A stretch of 64,000 nt of DNA from Anadara kagoshimensis (taxonomy: Eukaryota > Mollusca > Bivalvia > Arcoida > Arcidae), in assembly GCA_021292105.1 (NCBI GenBank), contig CM037863.1:7079298-7143297 (forward strand). The letters run 5' to 3'. Under the pieces are notes generated by a model. The model saw nothing but the letters and a program-made list of their open reading frames with translations. It searched no databases and was not told the origin of the DNA. A program made the translations under genes and the position numbers. Shown here piece by piece: positions 47,040 through 58,570 of this stretch. Numbering within the stretch: the first letter of the stretch is position 1; the number at the start of each line of letters is the position of its first letter.

Positions 47040-47150
47040 GCTGTGTGACTAATTTTGTCAGTTCTCAGATTGATGGTGGATGGTTTTCTCCATCCGCTCC
47101 GGTTTACCCCTTCATCCCTGATCTGACTGGCTGGATATAAGTAATGACGT
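47040..47150 (+). mobile_element. Possible SINE body fragment
   Basis: GGATGGTTTTCTCCATCCGCTCCGGTTTACC followed by ACTGGCTGGATATAAGTAATGACG resembles the GGTTTTCTCC core seen in SINE family 3. Weak. Confidence 0.25.
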
Positions 47151-47295
47151 TTAGAACAAGACGTAGAACATATTTATTCTCAGTTCTTCACTGTGATATA
47201 ATATCGATTGTATTTCATTATATTGACAATTTATCAACTTCAAACCTTTACTGTAAACAACAATAAAATAGAACGAACAATTCGTTCTGGAAAAG

Positions 47296-47845
47296 CAGAG
47301 CACTTGGCAACATGAAATGTAACCAAGAATACAACTTCAAGTAAATGACAGACAGAACCAACAATGAGATTTGCACAAGATCAAATCTACATCGGGATCA
47401 CCGACTCCTGACTTTGAATGGACCAATGACAGAAAGAACCAATAAAAATTGTACAAAATCAAATCTACAACTGGACCACTGACTAACAACTCCTGACTTT
47501 GAATGGACACTGAAGTAAGGAAAATTTCGTTATTAAAATCCAAGCACTTGGCAACATAAAATACATCCAAGAACACAATAGAAGTTAATGACAGAAAGAA
47601 ACAATCAGAATTATACAAATTCAAATCTACACCAGGATCACCGACTTAAAACTCCCGACTTTAAATAGACACTGAAGTAGGGAACATTTCATTATTAAAA
47701 ACTAAGCACTTGGCAACATAAAATACAATCAAAAACACAATAGAAGTAATGACAGAAAGAACCAATAAGATTTGTACAAGATCAAATCTACAACTGGACA
47801 ACTGACTAACAACTCCTGACTTTGAACAGACACCGAAGTTAATAT
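47296..47845. repeat. 162-bp tandem repeat, about 3.4 copies
   Basis: GCACTTGGCAACATAAAATAC at 47544 and 47706 (162 apart) and at 47300 with an extra 82-base partial unit. Each holds AATGACAGAAAGAACCAAT and CTCCTGACTTTGAA. The length is a multiple of three, hence the two minus frames with repeated FYVAKCL. Confidence 0.85.
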
Positions 47846-48724
47846 TCAGTGAAATGGTAACTACAATTTTAAGAACCCCGACTATACGCATGGCTTATCT
47901 AACAACAATAATCGTCCATACGCACACGTTAAAAACTTCATGTTACTTAACAGTAAACTAACAAATATTACATGTACATGTTAAACAAAACTAGAATTCA
48001 CTTTTTAAAAAATTCAGATCAGTTTTAAGGGTTTGAAGAAAAATAAATAAATAAACAAATAAATAAATATAAATAAATAAATGTTATAATAACAATAATA
48101 ATAATAACTATTATAATGACACTTCATGTTAAAATATAATAATATTTAAGTAAACGAAACACTTACCAAATAAAAAATGATGTCTGTTTTATCATATAGA
48201 TACCATAAAATTGTAAAACTACATCATCGGAATTTATAAGTAAAATATAAAAAACAAAAAAACTCACCAATTGATAGAATCCTATTTAGACTAAAGCCTG
48301 TTGTCTGTTACAACATAATATAAAACCACTCCAAATAGATTGTCAATTATATTGGTGACCAAGTATATAAATAAGCGAGTGTTTGTAACAGATAATATCG
48401 ACAGGTACTTTGGGAAAAGGGGGCGTGGCTTATGACGCTGATGGTTGCCAACAGTAATCGTGTTTCGTTTGTCATTTAAAGCAGTTGATGAGTTTAAATC
48501 TTTGAAACGGTTGGTAATGTCTTTGGAAAGATAAACAAACTTTACATGTATAAGCAGACATCGATAGATTAATGACTACTGATTGTCCACTTAACTTACT
48601 CAGTCGATGTTGTAACTTATGGATATAGATTTTTTAGAGATTGCTCACAAAATTGTAGTTTAGCATGCCCGTCTTAAACCTGTAAGATTTTTTTTAAAAT
48701 TTTAAGAATTTTTTTTATCTAATT

Positions 48725-48903
48725 GTGCTCCGGAAGTGTAAGCACTTCCTGTTTAGCTAGCTACAGCCGCCACGTGTGTAATCAAAATTGTGTGACAGAA
48801 ACATGGAACTATGGGACGTCAAATATATCCAGGGCAATCCTTGACACAGAGACATCAAACTTATCAACAATACTGTGATAAAGGCCATAAAACTTTTTAA
48901 GAG
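48725..48903 (-). repeat. Family A copy lacking its 3' end
   Basis: Starts GTGCTCCGGAAGTGTAAGC and runs to ATAAAACTTTTTAAGAG. It is unusual in lacking the 3' end that most copies keep, so it was probably broken after insertion. Confidence 0.7.
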
Positions 48904-49099
48904 ATTTTGAGATTTTCATCTTATCGTTCATTGTGGAATCTTCAATTTTCAATGTACCTTTACAATTCACATCACTAGAAATAACATTTCCCCTTTAAAA
49001 CTAGTGTTTGTCAAAAACTAAGATGTTTACAATCAGTACAAGTGATCTTAACAAACGTTTATTTCTTCAGCTTTTTATCTAGAGTTTATAATATAGATC

Positions 49100-49146
49100 A
49101 CATGTATGAAAAAGGACATATATGTCCCTCTCGGAGTAAGAGGGTT
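49100..49146. mobile_element. piggyBac-like terminus fragment
   Basis: AAAGGACATATATGTCCCTC then AGTAAGAGGGTTAA echoes the ends of the 44185-44464 MITE, but only one end is present. Confidence 0.4.
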
Positions 49147-49739
49147 AACATTCGATGTTCGTTCAAAGTCGAGAGTTATATAATTTGATATCTTCCGCAA
49201 TTCAGTCTCTGACATATTTGTTTCGCAGATATGTCACGGTGCGTAAAAGTACAGATGCATTCCGGTAACAACAACAGTTATATTGAAAATTACTATTTTT
49301 TAGATTTCAAGCACTTTTATTTTTTGTTTTTATGTACGAATCCTTAAAATTGCAAAAATATTCAAAATGCATATATGCCGATGGGAATTTAAAAACAATG
49401 AAAAACATATGCCTTTTATTATAAAATATTGTTTCATAAAACAAAAATGATTATTTAAAAAATCTATTAAATATATTTGCAAAACCAAGAACAATTTCTT
49501 CTAGAGAAAATACTTTTAATTGGTACACATGATCTACACATAGAACTAAATATTAAACAAGTACCAAGAATAAACAATTCATGTTGTTATTTTACGATGA
49601 CCGATATCAGTTGCGTACTTTAAGAAGATACACGCAATTTAGAAGACCGCATCTGAACCAAATATGAACATAACCAAAGGTCAAGGCAAACAGAAATTCT
49701 GTGTAGTAAAGTTGTTTACGATCACTCAAAATCATTACA

Positions 49740-51020
49740 GTAATAGCGAATAGTTACGCCCAGTCAAAATTATGTTACTAATTGCGAAAAGGTTACGCTG
49801 CCAGTCAAAATCATTTCACTAATTGCGAAAAGGTTACGCTCCGGTCAAAATCATTTTACTAATTATATAATTGAGAAAAGGTAACGCTGCCAGTCAAAAT
49901 CATTTCACTAATTATAAAATTGAGAACAGGTTACGCCCTGGTCAAAATTATTTCACTAATTATATAACTGCAAAAAAGGTTACGTATGGATTAGTATGTT
50001 TGTTTTTTATAACGCCCCAGTCAAAATCATTTCACTTATTATATATTTGAAAAAATGTTACTCCCGGTCAAAATCATTTCACTAATTATATAATTGTGAA
50101 AAGGTTACACCCCGGTAAAACTCATTTCACTAATTATATAATTGAGAAAAGGTTACGCCCCGGTCAAATTTATTTCACTAATTATATAATTGAGAAAAGG
50201 TTACGCCGAGTCAAAATCATTTCACTAATTATATAATTGAGAAAAGGTTACGCCCCCGTCAAAATCATTTCACTAATTATATAATTGAGAAAAGGTTACG
50301 CCCCGGTCAAAATCATTTCACTAATTATATAATTGAGAAAAGGTTACGCCCGGTCAAAATCATTTCACTAATTATATAATCGCGAAAAGGTTACGCCCCG
50401 GTCAAAATCATTTCACTAATTATATAATTGAGAAAAGGTTACGCCCTGGTCAAAATCATTTCACTAATTATATAATTGAGAAAATGTTACGCCCTGGTCA
50501 AAATCATTTCACTAATTATATTATTGAGAAAAGGTTACGCCCCGGTCAAAATCATTTCACTAATTATATTATTGAGAAAAGGGTTACGCCCCGGTCAAAA
50601 TCATTTCACCAATTATATAATCGAGAAAAGGCTACGCCCCGGTCAAAATCATTTCACCAATTATATAATTGAGAAAAGGTTACGCCCCGGTCAAAATCAT
50701 TTCACCAATTTTATAATCGAAAAAAGGCTACGCCCCGGTCAAAATCATTACACCAATTATATAATTGAGAAAAGGTTACGCCCCGGTCAAAATCATTTCA
50801 CTAAATATATAATTGAGAAAAGGTTACGCCCTGGTCAAAATCATTTCACTAATTATATAATTGAGAAAATGTTACGCCCGGTCAAAATCATTTAACTTAT
50901 TGCGGAAAGGTTACGCCCGGTCAAAATCATTTCACCAATTATATAATTGAGAAAATGATACGCCCGGTCAAAATCATTTCACTAATTATATAATTGAGAA
51001 AAGGTTACGCCCAGCCAAAA
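49740..51020. repeat. 48-bp minisatellite, about 26 copies
   Basis: Unit TTACGCCCCGGTCAAAATCA + TTTCACTAATTATATAATTG + AGAAAAGG. Early units (49740-49860) lack the TTATATAATTG part. Because 48 is a multiple of three, a 139-codon frame at 50476 repeats LRPGQNHFTNYIIEKR; this is an array effect. The unit resembles the SINE family 2 stretch GTCAATAATATTTCACTTAT. Confidence 0.93.
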
Positions 51021-51401
51021 TTTGTTCACTAATATTCAAAAATGGTCAGTTCAATGGGATCGAGTATTTGAAGGAACCCGACGGTATTCGAACTGATAAA
51101 CTATCTCACACTGATTTGCTTGTGGAGTTGTAACCTAGATGGCACTATGATCCTTTATTACAGCCTTGAAATCACTTTGCCACTATTCCAACCCCACACC
51201 TCAGACAACCTAGGGTACAACTCACAGACAAATGAAAAATACACCCGACAAGATGAACACGTGTTGAGACCTTTCCTCTTTTACCGCACACGAAGAAAAA
51301 AGTAGCAACTGAAAAGTTTATGCTTAGCAACAGTCTCCGTAACCATGAACACGAAACAATACAAAGATGTCGATAATGCTTATGATAAAAAGCCATAATC
51401 A

Positions 51402-51545
51402 AAAACAAACAAACGAATCCATGTCCGAATCACAATCCAATACAAGGTGAAACCAAATATACAAATTCATGTCCAAATCACAATGCTAAGACAAGGTAAA
51501 ATCAAATATACAAATCCATGTCCAAATCATAATCCTTAGAAAAGG
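51402..51545 (-). repeat. Family A 3' end in triplicate
   Basis: A unit of about 55 bp built on ATACAAATCCATGTCCAAATCACAAT and AAGACAAGGTAAAAT occurs three times. Only the first carries the AAAAACAAAC terminus. Confidence 0.55.
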
Positions 51546-52065
51546 TAACCTGGGTCAACAAGTATTAAGTTTAAATGTGTAGACATCTGATTATAAAATT
51601 CCATACTTTGAACGGAGACAGAACCAAATATCCAGTGGAATTGTTACAAGGACAAAATTGAAGTGCAGATTGTCATTTGATAATTTTATTTCAGTTTTCA
51701 TTATTGACATTTTTTTAAATTTACTTTGCGACATTTATTGTTATTTTGAGGGGAAAAAATAACAAAACTTTATGTATGCTGACATCTAAACCTCGATATT
51801 ACATTAAGTTACAAAAATTCGAAACATTAAAATCGTCAAATTGTCTTTTTTATTGACGTTAAATGCATTTAAAATTCACAAAAAAGACAATGCATTCAAA
51901 ATACATTAAATAACAACAGTAGAATTTCAGTTGATTTCGTGTAATTTTTCAATATTCAAAGTAGCCAAGAACAAGAACGTTGGATAAGAACACGCTCAAG
52001 AATCGTTGACTTATCATTGCCTAGGATCGCATCCCACCCAGGCACAGGACCTAGCGGGAGCAAAA

Positions 52066-52192
52066 CTTTCTCTGTTCAATTGCAGAAGTTACAGAAGTCG
52101 TCTGTTCAATTACAGAAGTCGTCTGTTCAATTACAGAAGTTACAGAAGTCGTCTGTTTAATAACAGAAGTCGTCTGTTCAATTACAGAAGTT
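52066..52192. repeat. Short tandem repeat of TTACAGAAGTCGTCTGTTCAA
   Basis: Units of about 21 bases, some preceded by an extra TTACAGAAG, occur five to six times. The 62-codon plus frame is generated by the repeat. Confidence 0.8.
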
Positions 52193-52479
52193 GATGGTTT
52201 TCTTCGGGTATCATATCCCAGCTCTCATTGCATTCATTTAAGAACATTCTTAATTGCGGTGTACATTTCCTTTACTCCATTCCAACTAAACATTCCAGAT
52301 CTGACCAACTAAATATACATCTTGTAATAATGTTGGATGGGGCGTAAAAGACCATTGCACATCTCCAGCATCCCAGAACTGACAAGGCCTTCACTGCACT
52401 ATATACCAAAACATCTTATATGGCCAAAACATAAATGAAAGAATTTTGACTGGGGTGTAAAATAACATTACTCAACACC

Positions 52480-53750
52480 ACGCAACCCTTTTCCTTCGCT
52501 GTTCTGTGCCGCCGTTCGTATATTATTAAAACCACGAGTGATATTGTAATATCGTGACCTTGACTATGGCGTAAACACTTAATTTATCGACTCTAAACAA
52601 CTCTATTTTCCCATGGCTTTTCTTGACTATCGTGCGTAATATATCGAAGCCATATTTTGCATCGCCGTATCGTGGTCTAGACTACGGCGTAAAGGGCCAT
52701 TTCTTCACACCACACAACTCTTTTTTCCCGTGGCTGTTTTTCACCACAATGCGTATTATAATAAAGTCACTGTAAAATCGCCATATTGTGATCTTGACTA
52801 GGGCGTAAAACACAATTTCTCCACTCCACACAATATTTCCCCGTTGCTCTTCTTGACCAGCGTACGTAATATATCGAAGTCATGTTTTGTATCGCTGTAT
52901 TGTGATCTCTACTAGGGCGTAAGACACAATTTCACTACTCCACACAACCTTTTCACGTGGCTCTTTATAGCCATCCTACGTAATATACCGAAGCCATGTT
53001 TTATATCGCCGCATCTTGACTTTGGCGTTAAACACTTAATTTATCCACTTCACACAACTCTTTTTCCTGTGGCTGTTCTTCACCACAATGCGTAATATAA
53101 TGAAGTCACTGTAATGTCGCCTAATCGTGATCTTGACTTGGGCGCAAAACGCAATTTCTCCACTACTCAAGTCTTTATTTTCGTGGCTCTTCTGTATTAA
53201 CGCATGTATTATATTGAAATCACGTGCAATATCATCTCATTTTGAACAGGACTAAGACGTAAAATACATTTTTCTCCATCCCACGCGACACTATTTTCGC
53301 GGCTGTTTTCGGCCACCGTACATATTGTATTGAGGCCACGTGAAATATCGCCGTTTCGTGATTTTGATCAGTTCTTTGGCACTTCTCGGTCACCGTACGC
53401 ATTATATATATTGAAGTCACGTGTAAGATCTTTACTTGTTCTCTGGCTTTTCCAGGCCTCCGTAGGTATGATATTGAAGTCACGTGTATTATCGCCATAT
53501 TGGGACATTGACTTGTTCTGTGGCTGTTCTCGGCCACCATACGTATTACATGTATATTAAAGGCATGTGTAATATGGCCGTGTCGGGACCTTTAATTGTT
53601 CTGTGGCTGTTTTAGGGCACCGTACGAATGATATTAAAGCCATGTGTAATATCGCCGTGTCGGGACCCTGACTTGTTCTGCGGCTGTTCTAGGGCACCGT
53701 AGATATGATATTGAAGTCACGTGTAATGCCGCTGTGTCGTGAGATTTAAA
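52480..53750. repeat. Complex tandem array drifting from about 115-bp to 75-bp units
   Basis: The first part (to about 53300) has units with CGTAATATATCGAAGCCATG, GATCTTGACTAGGGCGTAAA, CAATTTCTCCACTCCACACA and CGTGGCTCTTCT. From about 53380 the CGTAAA...CACACA part is lost and the unit shortens to TGATATTGAAGTCACGTG plus ATCGCC, GGGAC, TTGTTCTGTGGCTGTTCT. Confidence 0.8.
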
Positions 53751-54170
53751 CATTAACACCTTTGTGCATTATCGTATTTTGTACCGTTTTATAGAGCCGT
53801 ATCAGATTCTATCACTTAGAACTAAGGAGACAAATATGATTTTTGCCTTTTAAAATAAATCTTTAAAATAAAATATTTCCATTAAACAGTTGACTGTTTG
53901 ACATAAAAATTTGATTGAAGTAATCACTAAGATCATTTGATATTATGAAACAATATAATAAAAGAAACATGCATGCAAAAAACATGTTCTGGTAGTTTGA
54001 CATAAAATTGCTGAATTCATCGATAAGATGTACATATTTATTGTAAAAATATGACAAAATATTTAAATAAAAGAAACTCAATTAAAAAAATGTAAATCAT
54101 GTTCTAGGCAATAACTAATACAGTCAAAGTTACAAATAAGAAAAGAAAGGACAAAATGGATCGTTCTGAA

Positions 54171-54499
54171 GAATAAAACAAAGCTGGTTGGCTGGTTTAA
54201 TGTTGCTTAACGTCGCGCCAGCTATTTTTCAGGTATTTGCGACGAGAAATATTTTAATAATATCTATTGATTAATCTATGAACAAGTTCGTGTATGCTTG
54301 TGAAGAGCGAGTGTGTTTTATGGTCTGCATTGTACTGGCTCGCACTCGGGGCGACTTTAAGGTGTAAGTGCACGGAGTCATTACGCGCCGCAGACAAGCG
54401 TACCACTCCCCAGTTCATTATACTGATACCAGGTGAACCAGTAAAGGCCAGTGGTAAGGAAAATCCACTTTCCGAAATGTGGTCTGGAATAAAACAAAG
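54171..54499 (-). mobile_element. SINE family 1, 5'-truncated copy with 13-bp target duplications
   Basis: Reverse orientation. The 3' end TTGCTTAACGTCGCG lies at the left, and homology ends near the ACCACATGTGGG junction, so the tRNA head is missing. GAATAAAACAAAG is repeated exactly at 54171-54183 and 54487-54499, so the truncated form inserted as such rather than being broken later. Confidence 0.8.
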
Positions 54500-54686
54500 T
54501 GTACGAAAGTATATGTTAAGGTAATCGCATTGACTAATTTAATAAACATCTTACAGGAGATACATAATTAGATGGTATTGATGACTTCTAACCCTTAGGT
54601 TATTTCCATACTGAAGACATAGCAGCAAATAAAAACAATGTGCAGCATTAACTCAATTCTAACACGCATTACTAACCATTATGTAC

Positions 54687-54951
54687 AAGTTTCAGTTCTA
54701 CAATAATTTCTTAACTAAGATTTTCCTTAAATTAAATTTCTTAAATTTGAAAACTTAATAATTCTGTTAATTGTTAAAATATTCAGGGTTTTTAAGGTGT
54801 CATTTTTAAGGTAATTACATGCTTATAACCTACAAGTTTAGTTTTGAGAAAAAAATCCATTCATTATTTCAAATGAGATCGTCAAAATTAGCTCTTGAAT
54901 TATGAACTGAAAAAAATCTTAGTTAAGCAATAATTGTGAAACTAGGGCTTT
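54687..54951. mobile_element. Family I TIR element
   Basis: Left AGTTTCAGTTCTACAATAATTTC, TTAACTAAGATTTTCC; right AAAATCTTAGTTAAGCAATAATTG, TGAAACTAGGGCT. The inverted ends are about 40 bases. Confidence 0.65.
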
Positions 54952-55149
54952 CTAAGCTTATTTTTTATACTTTTCAAATTTGTTATATTTTAGCTCCCCT
55001 ATAATGATCCATATATTTAAATTCTAAAGTAATATTTGCCGTGGCATTTTTCTATTTATCAATTGTTTAATTTAAAATTAATATAGTGAAACACAAAACA
55101 AACATATAATTAGTGATGTTATAATGTGGCAGATAGCTACAAGGAGTGG

Positions 55150-55185
55150 AGTGAAGTAATGGGGTTTTTACACCTCAGTCAACAG
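55150..55185 (-). mobile_element. SINE family 2, 3'-end fragment
   Basis: GTGAAGTAATGGGGTTTTTACACCTCAGTCAA resembles the reverse of the family 2 3' terminus. Short and degenerate. Confidence 0.35.
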
Positions 55186-55232
55186 TTTTTTAAATTTTGA
55201 TTTGAACATGACATTAGATGTTTGTTTTTTTT

Positions 55233-55560
55233 ACCCCCGCAAACGGTTTTAAGTGGGTATATAGAAATCGCAATGTCCTTCTATCTGTCTGTCTGTCCGT
55301 GTAAAATCGTGTCCGGGCCTTATCTCATAATTGCTTTGGACGACTGCCATAAAATGTTACATAAATAATATTAATGGTCCTAAGGTGTTTTATGACCTTG
55401 ATGACCTTGAACCAAGGTAATATCTTCGAAAGGTCAACATTAAACTTTTGTAGATGTTGGGGCGGGGGTATTTTTATTTTTATTTACTTCCGGTTCGATA
55501 TCTCTGCTGGCAGAAGTTTCCCCAAGGTAACCATTAGCCCAGTCGGCATTAATTTTTTAT
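55233..55560 (+). repeat. CCCCGCAAAC-type molluscan repeat, copy 2
   Basis: TACCCCCGCAAACGGTTTTAAG, GGGTATATAGAAATCGC, TCTGTCTGTCTGTCCGTG, GACCTTGATGACCTTGAACC and GGGGCGGGGGTATTT. Confidence 0.6.
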
Positions 55561-55685
55561 ATTTTGAAAATTGACTGGTATGTGTATATTTTGTTTTATT
55601 TCTGGGTCGGTATTTCTACTGGTGGAATTTTAATTTACCAAAAAGGTATCATTAGCCAAGTGACACATAACTTTTGGTTGTGGAC

Positions 55686-55735
55686 TGAACATGGATCGGT
55701 ATGTTTATGGATCGGTATGTTCATAGATCGGTATG
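55686..55735 (+). repeat. Family A terminal motif in triplicate
   Basis: GGATCGGTATGTTTAT, GGATCGGTATGTTCAT and AGATCGGTATGTTTGAT follow one another: three tandem copies of a unit of about 19 bp resembling the 3' end. Confidence 0.45.
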
Positions 55736-55754
55736 TTTGATTATGATCAATGTT

Positions 55755-56095
55755 GTCACTTATATGGAGGCATGTAATTAGTTCAGGAATTGCAAAGGGA
55801 ACCGATATAAAAGGAGAAAACCACTGACCTTCCGGAAACAAGGTGGCAAATGATTCACACAGGTGCCTGTCCCGAGTGGGATTCAAACCTAGGCGTCACT
55901 AGGCGTTATGATATGTAACAGGACGCTGCAACCCATTCAACAATAAGACCTCTATGCCTTGAAATAGGACCATCAGAACTATTTCTTCTTAAATAAAACA
56001 TATTAATAGAAAAGGGACTAAAAATTTGATGGATATTGGGATAGAAACAAGGGTAATAACTTCTTACTTTAAAATACATTTCCGTTGTTTCCAAT
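55755..56095 (-). mobile_element. SINE family 3 copy (tRNA-like head)
   Basis: On the minus strand an A-box-like segment TTGTTGAATGGGTTGCAGCGTCC is followed by a B-box-like GGTTTGAATCCCACTC (near 55880), then GGTCAGTGGTTTTCTCC and a decayed 3' part. It resembles a Ser/Leu-type tRNA head. A second copy lies at 56400-56722 in the same orientation. Confidence 0.55.
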
Positions 56096-56174
56096 TATAA
56101 ATTTGTGTCTAAGAGAAGGTAGCCTCTACCTGCTGATGTAACCAAATTAATTTCTGATCATGTATTTACTCAGC

Positions 56175-56395
56175 CATAATCAAAAACAAACTTACTAATC
56201 CATGTTCAAGTCACAATCCAGAAGCAAACTAAAAGGTTTGAAACTGACAAGTCAGGTTAAACACGTGAAGTTCCACCAGTGAAGTGAGGCCAGGTGCTCC
56301 GGAAAAGTAAGCTCCTCCTGTTTAGCTAGCTGCACCCGCCATGTTTGTAATCAAAATTGAGTATAAGCAACATGGAACTATGAGACGTCAATTAT
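56175..56395 (-). repeat. Family A copy
   Basis: AAAAACAAACTTACTAATCC to CTATGAGACGTCAATT. It lies between the two SINE family 3 copies. Confidence 0.7.
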
Positions 56396-56399
56396 TAAT

Positions 56400-56722
56400 G
56401 TTGACGTTAAATGGAGGCATGCTTGTTCAGGAATGGTAGAAGAAACCGATGTAAAAGAAGTAAACCCGCCAGATGTGGCAAACCTTTTCACACTGGTGTT
56501 TGCCCCGGAGTGGGATGCCAACTTAGGCGTAAATAGGCATTATGTGTAAGCGGACGCTTTAAACCATTCAAACACCGAGGCCCCTATGCCTTGAAACAGG
56601 ACCATAAGAACAATTCTTTTTGAGTTACACATTATAATAAGAAACGGATAAAAAATTATAGTTATTGGAGTAGAAACAGGGATAATATCTTATTTCTTAT
56701 TTTAAGATACATTAAGATTGGC
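56400..56722 (-). mobile_element. SINE family 3 copy
   Basis: Parallels 55755-56095, with GGTGTTTGAATGGTTTAAAGCGTCC and a damaged B box (GTTGGCATCCCACTCC). The two copies flank a family A insertion, so they may be a duplication split by that insertion. Confidence 0.5.
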
Positions 56723-56759
56723 ATAAACACATTTTTGTGTAACATGTAACTATCAGTCA

Positions 56760-57070
56760 CGAATATTATATACAACGTTGCTTCACCTATGACGTAATTA
56801 TGACGACATGAAATCATCCTTTGTAAAATAAATTGGTCTTTATGAGGAACGAAGGTTTTTTTTATTAATGACGTAATTTAAACAATCTTTGTGATACAAA
56901 TAAGCATTTGTTTGACGAATTTTTTTTCTACTTACGTAAAATTTTATTAAAGTAGTCTTTGCAAAACAAGTAAACATTTATGACGAACATAATTTTGTTT
57001 GTCTTAGTTATGACGTAATTATGGCATTAATAAAACAATCTTTGTGATACAATTAACTTTTTAGATATGA
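56760..57070. repeat. Degenerate tandem repeat of about 90 bp
   Basis: ATGACGTAATTATG at 56790 and 57010 and TTAATGACGTAATTT at 56865, with AACAATCTTTGTGATACAA at 56880 and 57035. Confidence 0.6.
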
Positions 57071-57214
57071 CCAGTAAAGCTAACACATTGTAAGTTACGT
57101 CAAAGGTTTATGTGTATGACGTAGGGATAAATATAGAAATATCGTTTCACAACAATAACCTTTCTGCTTTAACTTTTTTTAAAAAAATATTTATAATTGA
57201 TCCATGCATAAATG

Positions 57215-57350
57215 CATCAGGACCAGAAGTACTAATTTCGTGTATGGCATAAGAAACGTACATTGTCTATGTATTAACTGTGAATTCTTAATCATATATG
57301 ACTGTTACTAGTGAAACGTCAGACAGGTCAGTTTTGTTTGCCTATACCAT
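57215..57350 (+). mobile_element. Family E element, right part
   Basis: TATTAACTGTGAATTCTTAATC and GAAACGTCAGACAGGTCAG then TTTTGTTTGCCTATACC match the right half of 13091-13336. Confidence 0.45.
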
Positions 57351-57664
57351 ACTATGTCAACATAGAGTTACAGTACAAATAACTATAGAAAGTCATTGGT
57401 TTACTTGTGTACTTCAATGAAACTTAAAATATACAGATTTACCATTTGCTTTTTTACTAATTAAATGTTGACGTCATAAAACATAACATAATTAGCAGAT
57501 AAAATGTCATTTTGCACGATATGTATTCTATTTATATACCAGTGTATATATATATTTGATATGTGTGTCCAGATGTTATCATTTAACACCAGATGTTCCA
57601 TTACTGTTCAGATACGTTCTTATTCTTTTATTTTACGTATTAAAATAACATTCCCTCTGTACCT

Positions 57665-57735
57665 TTGGGCCGTGGTGACCGAATGGTTAAAATGGTTAAA
57701 AAAAGACTTTTACCCGAGATTCTATCTGAGATCAA
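57665..57735 (+). mobile_element. tRNA-like SINE head fragment
   Basis: GGCCGTGGTGACCGAATGGTTAAAAT resembles the A-box arm of a Ser/Leu tRNA. No B box or 3' body is clear. Confidence 0.3.
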
Positions 57736-57899
57736 AAGCAGTACATTGCCATCGGTAAAAGCTTTTGAAGTAAGAGTAAGGTAGAATGACGACAGTTCAG
57801 TCAAATTTCGTTAACTTCGATAACTTTACGAAGTATGCCCGGTTTAACGCCAGACATGCATACTCCTTTATAACGCAGAAACCGAAACCTGACAATAGA

Positions 57900-58070
57900 A
57901 ACATACTAATCCATGCATGTCCCATTGCAATCAAAAAGCAAAGCAAAAACCGTAAAAATAGCAATTTTAGTTTAACACGTGAACTTTCCCCAGGGGAGTG
58001 AGGTCGGGTGCTTTAAAAGGGTAAGAATGTCCGTTTAAGGAAGTTACACTTCCCACGTGTGTAATTTAGA
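57900..58070 (-). repeat. Family A copy, 5'-truncated
   Basis: AACATACTAATCCATGCATG to CTTCCCACGTGTGTAATTT. Confidence 0.65.
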
Positions 58071-58190
58071 GCAGTGAATCTAGGTTCTACTGTAAAAACA
58101 AAATGACGTGTTAAAACATGATGACAATAATTCATGTCCAACTGTTTAATATTTAAGTTAAAATTGGTTAAATGATATTTTTGGATAATG

Positions 58191-58197
58191 TTTTTTT

Positions 58198-58228
<31 letters not shown>
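58191..58228. repeat. Poly(T) run
   Basis: T run with a single C at 58200. Confidence 0.9.
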
Positions 58229-58479
58229 GATACCAGTTTAGATAATAATTATAGATTGATATTAAAGCTGACCGATTTATTTATTTTTATTTATTTTTGT
58301 TTAAATGTCAAACATGATTTCCCATTCACGATTCAACTTTTTATAACCGAATTAATATAAACATTTACGTTTGGCCTACAATTAATTTGAATAATGATAC
58401 AGCTGCTATGTGTTATAACAAGTTACTCATAATAATATGTTGTCTTAACAAATGACTTTTCATATTTTCAAACACAAGC

Positions 58480-58570
58480 TTAACGATTCATGTTCAAATA
58501 ACAATCTAAAAGCAAAATGAAAAAAAGAAACAGGGAAGTGAGACCGGGTACTCCAGAAGGGGATAAGTAC
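58480..58570 (-). repeat. Family A remnant
   Basis: AACGATTCATGTTCAAATAACAATC and AGGGAAGTGAGACCGGGTACTCC, joined by a deletion. Confidence 0.45.

Noticed and set aside
47337-47891. Two hydrophobic minus frames (95 and 76 codons)
   Set aside because: They come from a 162-bp tandem repeat and share the same peptide; no gene context.
50476-50895. 139-codon plus frame with a 16-residue repeat
   Set aside because: The 48-bp satellite unit is a multiple of three, so one frame stays open; units outside it contain stops.
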